This document shows, one piece after another, positions 42,684 through 55,119 of a stretch of DNA of 64,000 nt (the stretch's first letter is position 1; each line of letters begins with the position of its first letter). This DNA is from Endomychus coccineus (lineage: Eukaryota > Arthropoda > Insecta > Coleoptera > Endomychidae): NCBI GenBank assembly GCA_958510875.1, contig OY294067.1, positions 279,763,242 to 279,827,241 of the forward strand, written 5' to 3'. The position numbers were made by a program, and so were the translations under genes. The notes below the pieces were generated by a model. That model ran no database searches, was not told where the DNA came from, and saw only the letters and a program-made list of their open reading frames with translations.

Positions 42684-45600
42684 CCTACACTATTTTAAAA
42701 TCAAAGTAAATTATGTTTCAGGTCAGTTAATTATATATAAAATCGTTTTGTCAATTAAGTAGTGTTTGTTATTGTAGACTTTATAAATATGTTTGTTAAG
42801 CATATTTATAAAAACTCTTACGGTCTATTGAAAATGTGTGCCTTGTGTATGTTTTATACGTTCCAAAAATGGTACAAACAACAATTTTAGTCTTCGTTTT
42901 TTATATCGGTATATACATCAAGTTCATGTTAATGACAATAGAAACATTCCAATCCAATTTTATTAGTCTTAAATTTGTATATTTTGTTACTCAAGTATAA
43001 TGTAAAATAAGGTGAATTTTTAAATAATTTGAACATACCGAATTACAAATGAATTAATTCAATCAAATTGATTGAATCAATCTTTACCACACATGTAGAA
43101 TAGAAATACATTTGACCATAATAGAGAAACGAATTCTAGTGCTATCAATATTTTATTGTTATTTGGTACATTTCTTTAAATTCTTCACATATGTAGATAA
43201 ATTCTATTTGATAATTCAAAATAATATTGTTATTTTAAAACCGAATTTCAAACCTTCATCAGATATTTGTTAAATCATAAATATATTATTTAAACGTATA
43301 CTGACCTAGGAATGAATTCTCCACAATGATGAAATAGAGACCATTTCATAAACCATTAGATTAATTTCATATAGGTATTCATTCTAAAAATTAAAAATTC
43401 GCCTTAAAACAGATTTCAGATTTAAAACACACACAAACACTGGGATCAAAGCTTATCTTGATTATCATCAGAAAAATGAGGTCTTTTGGTATTAATATCA
43501 GAGGCTTTTCCAATCATGTTTCCGCATATTAGCGGAAGTAGGTACCTACTTAATGCAGAAACACTTAAAAGAACAATTCTTGTAAGTTTCAAATCAAAAA
43601 AGTTTGAAATATTAAATGAATTTAGCGATAAACACATATTCTGAACCAGGGCTGATCAAGTAATTACCAAACCTAAAAAATTGTTCCACATAGAAGAAAC
43701 GCTTTAATAGAATATGTACGTACATTTCAATAGAATTTGGATTCAATTCCCGACTTCTGACAGGAAATTTGATTGAACATATCATTAAACGAATAACTTA
43801 TTGTAAATTATAAGCTACAAGAATAAAAACGTTTGATGATCATAACCTAGCTTCCTTGATAGTACTGAGAAATAGTTTTGAGTGTGAAATCAAATTAGAA
43901 ATAACCAAATTTGAAAGATAATAGTACATTGTATGACGATTTCATTTTATTTGGGTACCCCGAATATGTTTATAATAATGAATCAACAAATTTATCAAAA
44001 TATTTAACCATGCTTTCGTAAACTGACTCCGATAGTGTGCCGTGTCAGAACCCCATCTTTCAATTCCGTAGTTTCAAATTCGTATTTTAAAATATAGGTA
44101 CGTTGATTCGGACGTTAGTCTAAGTAGATACTTATTTAAGAACTTTGATTACTGTAATCTTAGACTTGACTTTTTTGACATAAACATTGTAAAGTTTTAC
44201 TTTATAATTTATATTTTATTTCGATTTTCGAAAAATAATGTAGCAAATGTATTTCTTTACATTCCCAGAAATGTTCCGCACAGGAAGTTCTTAAATATTT
44301 GTTATAACCGAGAAATTGAATAAAACCTCGATGAGAGAAGGATGAGCTTATCTGTAACCCTTATTTTGAAGTGCGATGAATGCCAATATTAGAGCTTTCA
44401 AATGTATCAAATTCTCATTAGTGAGTGGGAGTGTAACGACGGCATCACTATCGGAGTCAATTGATTAGTGTTTGAATGCAATGACATCTAACGGAGTAAT
44501 TACGTTTTATTTGTATAAAATTAAATATCACCAAGTCAATTCAATTCAATTTCAAAAAGGGCGATAATTGGCGTGCCCGCTTGACATACGAAATAAGACT
44601 CTTCTTATTTCTAGAGTAGGATTTATAGGAAACTTTCTGTTTCGAAAAATAGGAATTTCTGTAGTCCTAGAATAACTTGAGTTTCAATAAAGGAGCAAAA
44701 CAAATTTCCAGAAAGCTATAACCTCAAAATACGTCTATATTATTTTCTCCAAATACCATGTTGATAATTTCCAAAAATATTAACTTTATCAGTAACTATA
44801 CTAGATAGACCGTTTCAACGACATCCAAAAATGAACCAATATACTAGGTGTTCCATTTTAAATCAATTCTATGGCGACATTTGAGTACCTACCTATCTGG
44901 AACTGTTATAATTTTGATTTCAGCAGTGTCTTCGCCAAATTTCAAATATCTGATATAGTTATTATTGTATGATAGGACAAGAATTGTGAAAAGAGCTCGG
45001 TATCATAAATTAGTTCTATTTCATTTACATAGTGAATAACTTTTTTCATTACGCCACTAAAATCTCCACTTATCCTGCGTTGGTGCGATATCTCATTAAT
45101 CTCTTTTAGATCCAGATAATCAAATAATCAAAAGTATTATATTTTCTAAGGTTTACTATTAGTGCATATCATTTACTAAAACAATAATATTCTGATCAAA
45201 TTACGATGGTAATACAGAATTACGAAACTTCCATAGATATACTTGTCCATAATTTTAAATACTTACATATACATATTATAAACATACTAGACTTGTTCAA
45301 GTGAACAACATTGTAACTAACTACTAGCTTTTTACTGTTAAATAGGATTATTCCAATAAGGTTAGTGATTTTGTAAATAAATGGTAATCCTTTAGTCAAA
45401 TGTATTGTATCTTAGCAATAAATGTATGACAAACTAGCTTATCTTTTTTATTTCCTTGTATGTATTTGTGTAAGTAGAAGAAACAGGTTTAAATTGTGAG
45501 CTGGATTTTCAGAATGGGTATTCAGTGAATCTCATTTTCTTGTATCATATTGAAAACGATTATTTTATCTCAAGTATAAGGTTGTAAATTAATTCATTCG

Positions 45601-46409
45601 CAAAAATTGTACATCTAATCATAGAATTGTAGGCAACTTTTAATTTTTGAAGTATTGTTAACTTAAAATTTACTTTTCATTATCTACAAATTTTTATTTT
45701 ATATAATTTCTTCCGATTCTTAAGATTATAATGATGTTTATATGAAACGGACTAAAACTTGTACGAGGAAGAATATGCAAATGTATGTCGTTGCATGTTT
45801 TAATAAATACCTGGCAATCAAATTACCAACAACAGGTATTGTATAATCACTCATCGACTACATGAGATTAAATTAAACATCTGATTCATTTCAGAGAAGG
45901 TTGCATTCGATCTTTACTTCAATTGCTTTTAACTCTCAAATATTGTACTAGGTAGTGGGAACATACTAATTATGTTTGAACTTTACAATCCTCTTATACT
46001 TACAGAATAATCAATAAGGTATCAAATGTTATTGCAGCTTTTGTCATTGTTATATAATAAACTATTACATACAAAATTGGTTTATTTATTCAATATATCA
46101 AATAATACAAATTATTTTTAATATTAAATGTAAGTTACAACAATTGTAGTGTTTAGCAAATATACAAAGAGAAAATTAACTGTTTTTGAAAATAAGAAAA
46201 AAGAAAGTTGGATAACCAGCTTCTTCGAGAGATACTATCCAAAGCTGAAACTGAAAGGTGAAGCCATTCGCATTCTAACATGTCATACTTTTAATTTGAT
46301 AAAACATGTAGTTTCTAATTCCATTGTGATTTTTAAGAAAATTATTCTTTGTATACGACCGTGTACACACCATTACACCACGGGCCTTTCCTATACCGTG
46401 CATTACACC
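42684..46409. other. Intergenic; syntrophin 3' UTR then nothing recognised
   Basis: AT-rich, 3.7 kb. No coding frame of note, no clear repeat. An AATAAA lies near 44327 and others further on; none can be assigned with confidence as the syntrophin poly(A) signal. Confidence 0.5.
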
Positions 46410-47384
46410 CAGCTAGAGATGCAAGAAAAGTAACTATTCGTTACTCGAGTACTCGGTACCGGATAAGATTCGAAGTAACTAATACCAACATTAAAAAGTA
46501 ATCGTTACTTTTTGCAAACAGTTACTCGATATTCCATAGAACTTTTTACCATGTAACGGATTGGATTTTGTATTCGAATTAAATCAACTAACTACCTATA
46601 CCTACAGTATTTGTAACGTAACAGAATAAAATACCGAACAAGCATTGATCCTGATTGAACAGTCGACTTGATGCTTTGCTCCTCGGACTATAGAGACATG
46701 GCGCATTCATGCATTGCACACTTGCTTGATTTGGTTTGGTACGTTGTTATGAATCATTGAATATTTTAGTCATCCCATATTATTATTGCGGATTAATATA
46801 ATTAACAGAAACTTGGATACATGAAATATTAAGGAAATGATATATTTAGGGAGATAATTCTCAGCTTCTAATATTTCCTTAATTTGAATTTAGTAGTAGA
46901 ATTAAGGGTTAGTATTCACAAAATGTATTTATTCCAGTTCTTAAATTCACCAACCACTCCTTAACACCACTTAATAAGATATACGGAGGACAAAGCACTT
47001 GGATGCCCAATATTAGTTATCGCAGTTTTTTTTTTAATGAAAAATACAATGAAATCTATAAAAAAATTAATTTTAACATTTGTTAAAATAATATGTAATT
47101 AATTCAATACATATTCCGTCCTGTCGGATCACCACGTCAGTTAGTACCTACCTGGTACCTATGCAACGACGTATAACTAACACATGCATGCAGTAATCTT
47201 TGTAAGACTTGAATAGTAAATACCACGATATTTCGAGTACTTGTAACGAGTATTAAATAACGAGTATTGTACCTAAAAGTAACGAATAGTTACAAGTACC
47301 GAGAAGTAACGAAAACTTGCATTGATTGAAAGAGTTGAGTTAAGTCTTTCAACTTTCAACCAACGACCCAGCTTAACATCTCTG
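46410..47384. mobile_element. Non-autonomous hAT-like element, 975 bp
   Basis: ATTACACC is present on both sides (46402-46409 and 47385-47392), an 8-bp duplication. Ends are CAGCTAGAGATG on the left and CATCTCTG on the right, imperfectly inverted. Both subterminal regions (46436-46560 and 47228-47320) are full of GTAACGA / GTTACT words in both orientations, as found at transposase-binding subterminal repeats of hAT elements. No transposase. ATTACACC also occurs once more just upstream, which weakens the duplication slightly. Confidence 0.6.
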
Positions 47385-47392
47385 ATTACACC

Positions 47393-49170
47393 ACCGAGTG
47401 AACACAGAAAATAATCAGTATCTTCGCATTGTGATGAAGTCATTGAATCTTAAAAAGAGCGATCTGCAAAATTGCAGGTCCATACGACCAATAGGATCGA
47501 CACAATCGTCTTCGTCGAAAATAGTCCACATTGATTCAGAGATGCTCAAAGCTGATATATCTGCGAAAATCCGGAAAATTTGTAATGCCCCGATTACATT
47601 AATTTCCTTAAATCTTAAATTATTATACAACATATAGTGAAGCAAATAAAAATGGTCCATTGTATTTCTTTCACCATCACAAACCTAGTATTGTTTCACT
47701 ACTGCGTAATATGAAAGGAAGAAATTGATATTCCATATTGAGGAACGTGATGACCAGAAAAGATCAACAGTGATTCCTTTTCTCCTACGAATGTAACATG
47801 TTTGCTGATACATTAATATTGAAAGTTGCGATGCATAATCTATAAATTAATAGCGTAGTCGTCGAGTTCGATAGAGAAAAGGTAGGGTGATAGTTGAGGT
47901 ATCATTCGTACAATGTTTAATCAAGACACGAAATTCACTTCTTTCCGTGTCTACACAAATCTTCAAGGTTACTTGCTTTCGATGCAAGTCAAAACAGAAC
48001 TGGATGGTACATCACAAATGTCACATGGGATTTTCAATTGTCCTCGTATATTGGCGAAATAATAATTTCCCTTACATAATGGCGAAAACAATTTTCTCAA
48101 ATTCAATTATTCGATTGAATTGCAGAAATTATAACTCCGTTGAGTGTACTTAAGAAAAATAATACTATAAAGAAAAATTTCCTAAACTATATTTATTGTA
48201 CTCACAAACATGGTGGCTATAAATGTATGTGGTTAATTACAAACTAGAAGTAGGATTATACGTATATAAAAATAAATTACAACAAACATTTTTTCATTCA
48301 GTTCCTAATTTTATATTACAAAAAATCATTTCAACCATTGCGGTTCGATAGTACAATCCAATAAAACTTCAAACTGACGTAATTGTAAGATTGGCTTAAA
48401 ATAAGAATAAAAGAAATAACTCTAAATAAACTTAAATGGTCTGATAAATATATCATTCTAAAATCAATATTGAGATAAAATATTTCATTCTTTTATCAAA
48501 AAAAACATTAGTGATCATTACAATTCATCAATACAATTAATAGCTTCTTAGATCAAAACAATGCAATTAAAATCAAGACAAATACTACCAATACAATAAA
48601 ACATAACAACTTTAAATATAAACTCACATCAATTTTTAGATAAATATTTAAATCCAGAATCAAATATCTTATCGATATTGAATACTTGCTTAATAGTCTA
48701 TGACCGATTTTGTAGTGCAAAAAAGTTAGCAATTCTCAAGTATGAAAATCTGCTAAATAACGAAGAAACACAACCATACATACTAGATTTCTATTCGCAA
48801 ACTTTCTTGGGACTATAAAAGTAAAAATTATGAAACATGATTTGGAGAAGATTGCATAAAAAAAAATTACACCAAGAGAACGCTAACATCAATAGAATCG
48901 GATATATACAGTCGTAAAGTTAGAAAATGTAGGTTCAAAGTGCTCTAATATTATGAGTTAGTTTAGTAATTCTTATACACTTTATACAATTTAAAAAATC
49001 ATGTAGTCATGTTTAGGAGTGGGATTCATTCTGAAACTGATAGAATAATAGAGATATTCCAAAAAGAAAATGTTATTAGAAAATCATAACATACATCATT
49101 TTTGTAAATCCTTTCGAATTGAACGTTTTTTTTTTAATTCGGGTGCGACTTTATATTTAAATATATAGAT
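47393..49170. other. Intergenic, nothing recognised
   Basis: One 79-codon open frame at 47398-47637 has no recognisable domain. AT-rich throughout. Confidence 0.45.
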
Positions 49171-49224
49171 AATTAATACAAAATTCTCGGGAAATAGGTC
49201 ACATTAACACATATTTTTACCCTC

Positions 49225-49266
49225 GTCTTTACGTACGTTTCGGTCTCACGACCGTCATCAGAAGAC
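49225..49266 (-). ncRNA. Hammerhead-like ribozyme motif, left arm
   Basis: On the - strand: GTCTT, CTGATGA, a GGTC/GACC stem with GTGA loop, GAAA, CGTACG as mini stem III, TA, AAGAC. Same as the right arm but with a better stem II. Confidence 0.6.
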
Positions 49267-49316
49267 TTATTAATATAATAGCCTGATTACTTAGAAATAC
49301 TGTAATAACACAAAGC

Positions 49317-49550
49317 GCTAAGTATAGCACAAGAAACAAAAACTTAGAAAATTCCACCGCGCTTGCTAAACATTGCTTTGATTATAACCATCAATTTGAT
49401 TACAAGAATGTTAATATTTTAACTAAGGAAACCAATTATTATAAAAGATCTATTCTGGAGATGATTCATATAAAACGTGACTCCAAGTCTGTTAATCATA
49501 GGAGTGACGTTCAAACACTAAGTCATATTTATACTAATTTAATTAATTAA
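49317..49550 (+). pseudogene. Penelope-like element endonuclease C-terminus
   Basis: Frame from about 49317 to TAA at 49548-49550: STALAKHCFDYNHQFDYKN (~49350-49410), then VNILTKETNYYKRSILEMIH, then IKRDSKSVNHRSDV ... LSHIYTNLIN. The ordering AL-x-x-H ... H-x-FDF-x-N-x-x-IL-x-x-E-x-NY-x-KR-x-x-LEMIHI ... S-x-N-x-RTD-x-x-x-LS-x-IY is the conserved end of the GIY-YIG nuclease region of Penelope-like proteins. The family uses this nuclease to nick target DNA. The GIY-YIG motif and RT upstream are absent. Confidence 0.75.
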
Positions 49551-49951
49551 TATTCTTGCAAATTCCTACTTACCTCCTTATAATGTAAAAGTTTACTTTA
49601 GGTAGAATTGTTTCAAGTATTTCTCAGAGGCCAGAGACCTTCTTTTATCACCCAATAAATTATGACATCTGGCGCTTAAATGAACACTTGAGATGGTCTC
49701 GTCTGTTAGCAAAGAGGATAGAACTCTTTGTCTGTTAGTCTCTCGCAGACATTTATGAAATGTGTTCGTATTTGTTGATGATTCTACTTAATAGTGGATT
49801 TTTAATTTTTACGCTGCAACATTGCTATGTTATAATTCCGATTTCATGTTTCCGTTCGTTTCGGCGACGTTGGCATTTGAACGAAATTTGTGCGAAAGGA
49901 CGCTTTGTGTTATTACAGTATTTCTAAGTAATCAGGTTATTGTATTAATAA

Positions 49952-49993
49952 GTCTTCTGATGATGGTCGTGAGACTGAAACGTACGTAAAGAC
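49952..49993 (+). ncRNA. Hammerhead-like ribozyme motif, right arm
   Basis: Stem I GTCTT (49952-49956) pairs perfectly with AAGAC (49989-49993). Core CTGATGA is at 49957-49963. Stem II GGTC-GTGA-GACT spans 49965-49976. GAAA is at 49977-49980. Stem III is CG/CG around TA (49981-49986). T-A at 49987-49988 give cleavage after 49988. The only departure from consensus is one unpaired base between the core and stem II. Confidence 0.6.
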
Positions 49994-50049
49994 GAGGGTA
50001 AAAATATATGTGTTAATGTGACCTATTTCCCGAGAATTTTGTATTAATT

Positions 50050-51162
50050 CATACGTGGGTCAAGAATCTTTATTATAATATATAGATACTACAATATTAG
50101 TTGTCAATAGATTATTCTATTCTTTCAATAACATGTAATAACTGAGCAGCTTGATTTATCTCAATTTGAAGCTGAAGATTGTGCCAAATTTATTTTCATC
50201 AAACCTTCCATTGCATATCCAGGGTATTCATTCACTCTAGGCTTTATTTCTGGGGTTAAGGTACACCATTTTTAGGAAATAGTAAGCGAATCATGTATTT
50301 TATGATTACAAATCATGAGTGAAACTGAAGAGCAATTTTAATGACTGTAATAAGCCTTTGATCAAAATGTAATATCAATCGACAGAAGATATCTCCCTCG
50401 ATTTAAACAATAAAAATTATTTCTTTTTTGATAATACTTTTGAATTTTCTGGTGCATATTTTATTATTTCGGTAGTGCATATAATAGAATGTCTAGTTTT
50501 TACTAACCGACTAGCGATTCTTTTCATGGGCTTACTGATGGATTTCTTGACTAACTTTGTGCCAACGTTTTGCAAGACATTACAGGTTGCATCCTCAAAT
50601 CCGCAGAATGCCATCAGTAATGTAAAAACAATATTATGTGATAAATTCACCTCTGGTTTAATTCAATTTAAGATGTATAATTGGTAGGTTGTATTCAATT
50701 CGAACCTAAATAAATTTTTTTCTATTTGGGGGGTTGAGTTGAAGTGCATTGTGCATTTTATGTCTTTTATATTTTAGAGGAAATCAGTTTGCATCCCCAA
50801 TTTAAACAGAGAATGAATATGTAGATATATTGTGACTAGAGAAAGAGATATTGATATCAGTATTTGCAGAGGTGGAGTAAGATCATTCCTCCTCTCTCCA
50901 ACATTCAGCTAGATTACTCTGTTGAAATTAGTCCAGTGAATGAAGGTATTAATATTAAAATTTTTTTGTTATGAGCCGATTTTGTTCAGTGAGGGCTCAT
51001 TTTCTTCGTAATGATGTCTAGAACAAAGTCCGGGGGTTTATTTTTCTGACTAATTGTTTATATTGTTAATAACAATAATTAGTGTTAAACAAATGCGTGT
51101 CTCAGAGCATTATAAGAAAAAATTGAAAAGTACAGGTTTTAAGCAAGTAATTGAATATTTTC
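50050..51162. other. Intergenic, nothing recognised
   Basis: AT-rich. A 77-codon - strand frame near 50417-50650 has no ATG start and no known domain; not called. Confidence 0.45.
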
Positions 51163-51662
51163 AAGTGTTAAAGTAATAAACAAAGTTTCACAAAGCTTAC
51201 TCAATGTTCATAAACAATTTGTTTAACAAATAAACGAAAAAATGAAATTAGGTCTGGTTATGCGATATTGGACTCGATTTCGGATATTTTCAACTCGATG
51301 AACACGAATTCGGTAATATAATTGCAATAAATTGTTTATTTCATTTGTTAATAAACAATTTATTGCAATTATTAAATCACCAAATTCGTGTTCATCAAGT
51401 TGAAAATGTCCGAAATCGCATAACCAGACCTAATTTCATTTTTTCGTTTATTTGTTAATTAACAAATTGTTTATTAACAAATGAAATAAACAATTTATTG
51501 CAATTATATTACCGAATTCGTGTTCATCGAGTTAAAAATATCCGAAATCGAGTCCAATATCGCATAACCAGACCTAATTTCATTTTTTTGATTATTTGTT
51601 AAACAAATTGTTTATGAACATTGAGTAAGCTTTGTGAACCTTTGTTCATTACTTTAACACTT
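51163..51662. repeat. 500-bp near-palindrome built from one repeated module
   Basis: AAGTGTTAAAGTAAT... at 51163 is matched in reverse by ATTACTTTAACACTT ending at 51662, and the halves are complementary through most of their length. The module ATTAGGTCTGGTTATGCGAT + ...AACACGAATTCGG+TAATATAATTGC appears once forward (about 51248-51330) and twice inverted (about 51340-51440 and 51480-51580). No coding. A fold-back element or an inverted duplication. Confidence 0.7.
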
Positions 51663-52451
51663 CATTTATCAAATATTGATACGTTAGATAGTCATTAGTG
51701 TTGCGGAAGAGATGTCCAACAAAAAAGCATTACATAAATGTGCCCAAACACTACATTGATGTTTGGAAATCTAAAAATCTGAATTCGAAGTTTGGCAAAT
51801 ATGATGCAATCTTCAGTAAAACAAAGGAATACCTTTTACAGTTCGGACACTCCAGTGATCCGATTACTTCTGCTAACATTTTACCTCCGAAAACCGGACA
51901 TTAAACTATTACATGCATACTAATACAAAACAAGAATTTTCCTGTTCAGACAGATGTTCACATAAAATGTCTACTTTTACTGAGAAATGTAAAATGTCGT
52001 GACAGTTTTGATAAATGAGGAAGCTATGTTAAGTGGCAGAAAATTTTGGGTGCCTAGATTCACTATTTTTGATATAAAAAACAAGATAAAATAAGAAATT
52101 TTGTTTCAAAGACTTTTCATAGGACAGGGAAAATGCGGACTCTCTGAAAACAAGAAAAAAGCTCTCCAAACCATGACTAAACCTTTTCTCTGAACTAGAA
52201 CACAAAAGTTCTGTAGAAAGTTAATCCAGTGACATTATATTTTGTGGTACAAACATTATTCCAAATAGTAAGTGCTTTGACGCTGTTTCTACTTTTTATT
52301 TTTTTTTTTTAAATATTTAAACTTAGTTTTGTTACTAATAAACATAAAAGAATTCACACTGTGGATACACTATAAACAGTAGTTTAGGCTAAAGGTCCTC
52401 AGTACTTTAATCGTATTTTTAGTAGATAAGGGTGATTATATCTTATCTATA
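51663..52451. other. Intergenic, nothing recognised
   Basis: No supported gene. Poly-T run near 52300. Confidence 0.45.
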
Positions 52452-55117
52452 CAGGGTGTTTAAAAAAAAAATGTGGTCCCGTTGCTAGGATAGGTAGAAC
52501 ACTGAAAAATAAGTGGGGTTTGCTTGGAAAAAATGTTCGTAACGGCATCCGTATTCAAGATACAGGGTTGTAAAAAAAAATTTGAACGCATTTTTTACGA
52601 TTATTCCGAAACTACTGGCAACATTGTAATGAAATTTTGTAGGAACATGTTTTGAAAGCTGATGCATCATATTAATCAATTTTTATATCTGACTCTCATA
52701 GAGGGCGCTAATTACACGGTTCGTACCGAGTAGTTTTGAACATAACTTTTTTAAGGCTTGATTTTCTAATTCAAAGGACCCCGCAAATTCCTTACGGGAA
52801 TTGGGTCTTGGTGGATATTTCTGAATTTTTGATATGATGTAGTCCATGTCATTCTGAACAAATGTTATCATTGCGCCAACCCCCAAAAATGAACAGATTC
52901 CCTGCTAGGGGGAGTTATTTTTACATTTTACTCTTAATAGACTATTTATTTCTGAAGACGGGAACAATACTTTAACATGCTTCATTCTAGTTTATGTTGC
53001 ATAATACGGTTCTTCTCCCATAAATTTTTTTTGAAGCCCCCCTCCCTAACCCCTAAACCCCCCTTAAATAAAAAAAATATACCTTCTTCTGGATCACTTC
53101 AAAACTCATTGTAAAATGTTTTAATAAACTTAAATACGGAATCCGCACTTGTATTTCAAAAATCAACTCCCCCCCAAATGGGGGGGATGCTCAAAAAATG
53201 TCGGTGGATTTTTCTGAATTTTTGATATGATGTAGTCCATGTAATTCTGAACAAATTTTATTCATGCGCAAACCCCGAGAAATGAACAGTTTTTCCGCTA
53301 GGGGGGGTTATATTTACATTTTACTCCTAACAGACACTTATTCATTTCTGAAGGCGAGTACAATATTCTTACATGCTTTACTCCAGCTTATGTTGCATAA
53401 TATTGTTCTTCTTTCATGAAGGAATGTTGAAGTCTCCCCTATCCCCCCCAAGTGCATAAGTTTGACAGTTCTTAGGGCAAGATAAAAGATTGCTCATAGC
53501 CGCCTCTAAATTAATTGCAATTGATAAACGTGCGGTCATTAGAATGAAGAAGCGAATGTAGTTCAAGCGAGCGTAGAAATTGAAGGACTCATAAGAAGTG
53601 CCGTATGCGTCCATTTCAATCGAAATCATTTGAAGCCATCTTCCCGCCTTATAAAAATGCAAATAAACGTCAAATAGCTACATAAATAGTTATCCGGCAA
53701 AATGTGGATAACAGACGCAATTATGATACAGAAGTGCGGTTTCCGTATCTGAGCTTATTTAAACATTTTCCAATGGTTTTCGAAGTGACCCAGGAATTAG
53801 TATTTTTTATTTTCTCAAAAGTGGGGGTTGCGGCAATAGGGGAGGCTTCAACATTCCTTCATGGAATAAGAACAATATTATGCAACATAAGCTGGAGTAA
53901 AGCATGCAAGGATTTTGTACTCGCCTTCAGAAATGAATAAGTCTGTTATGAGTAAAATGTAAATATAACCTCCCCTAGCATAGAATATGTTCATTTTTGG
54001 GGGTTGGCGCAATGATAACATTTGCTCAGAATCACATGGACTACATCATATCAAAAATTCAGAAATATCCACCGAGATCCAATTCCCGTAAGGAATTTGC
54101 GGGGTCCTTTTAGGTGAAATTAATTAAACATCATTCAATTTTACACGAAAAAGGTACTCTTGGTAAAACTCGATAATATGTACCGTTTTCGGAATATTTT
54201 GATTTGAAAATGATGAAGTAATAACTGATGCTGGAATAAAGTAAAAAACAATTACCAATTTATTAAAAACCAAAAATAATAACATTATTATTATGCTGAA
54301 GTTATTAATTAAACAAAGAATCACAAGAAGAAAATTGAAATAAATGTGAATATAAACATGAAATATTTAATCAGTCAGTGTAAGTGTTTTCACGAATACA
54401 CAATTCTATCCTTTTTTCTAAAGAATGCATTAATTTTCTAAACTGTTGAGGATCAACTATGAGGTATTAAAGTGACTTTCAATTCTGTCTTCCAACTCTT
54501 GACGTAAATTTACCTCTGTATAATAGACTTTTCCTTAACATACGACCAAGCTGTGTAGTCCAAAAGTTCGAAATCGCATGATTGAATATTTCATGTTTTT
54601 CTACACATTTATTTTAATTTCCTTCTTTTGATTCTTGGTTTTTAATAAATTGGTAATTGTTTTTAACTTTATACCAGCATCAGTTATTACTTCTTCATTT
54701 TCAAATCAAAATATTCCGAAAACGGTACACAATATCGAGTTTTACCAAGAGTACCTTTTTCGTGTAAAATTATATGATGTTTACTTTTACCTAAAAATTG
54801 AATTGAAAGATCTAACCTCAAAGAAGTTATGTTTAAAACTACTTGGTACGAACCGCGTAATTAGCGCCCTCTATGAGAATCAGATGTAAAAATGAATTCA
54901 TACGATGTGTCAGCTTCCAAAACATGTACCTACAAAATTTGATTACAATGCTGCCAGTAGTTTCGGAATAATCGTAAGAAATGCGTTCAAAATTTTTTTT
55001 GCAACCCTGTATCTTGAATACGGATGCCGTTACGAACATTTTTTCTAAGCAAACTCCAATTATTTTTCAGTGTTCTACCTATCCTAGCATGAGGGCCACT
55101 TTTTTTGAAACACCCTG
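52452..55117. mobile_element. 2.7-kb fold-back DNA element with TA flanks and a nested fold-back
   Basis: The ends are CAGGGTGTTT on the left and AAACACCCTG on the right with TA on both sides (52450-52451, 55118-55119). The first ~250 bp (to about 52700) and last ~240 bp (from about 54870) are inverted copies. The similarity continues inward as inverted blocks at 52770-53050 and 53840-54115, and a third block at about 53200-53440 partly repeats the left arm. No transposase frame. The TA duplication suggests mobilisation by a Tc1/mariner-type enzyme. Confidence 0.75.
54115..54795. repeat. Nested fold-back element
   Basis: AGGTGAAATTAATTAAACAT... (54115) is matched in reverse by ...GATGTTTACTTTTACCT (about 54779-54795), with ~150-bp arms (for example ACGAAAAAGGTACTCTTGG near 54145 and its complement near 54745). 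It interrupts the right arm of the larger element: the host sequence GCGGGGTCCTTT before it and GAATTGAAAG after it are contiguous in the left arm in inverted form. Confidence 0.65.
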
Positions 55118-55119
55118 TA

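Larger units (their letters stand above)
49171..50049 (+). mobile_element. Penelope-like element remnant with inverted hammerhead-bearing arms
   Basis: Arms 49171-49317 and 49901-50049 are inverted copies (~148 bp, well over 90% identical by eye) beginning AATTAATACAAAATTCTCGG. Each arm contains a hammerhead-like motif. Between them, the C-terminal part of a Penelope GIY-YIG endonuclease is open on the + strand, then ~350 bp of 3' untranslated sequence. Penelope-like elements characteristically carry terminal repeats with hammerhead ribozymes, sometimes in inverted order. The copy is 5'-truncated: no RT is present. Confidence 0.75.

Noticed and set aside
47398..47637. 79-codon + strand frame
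   Set aside because: No domain, and the - strand is equally open; likely chance.
50417..50650. 77-codon - strand frame with a hydrophobic start resembling a signal peptide
   Set aside because: It starts at GTG with no ATG, has no homology I recognise, and the opposite strand is open over the same region.
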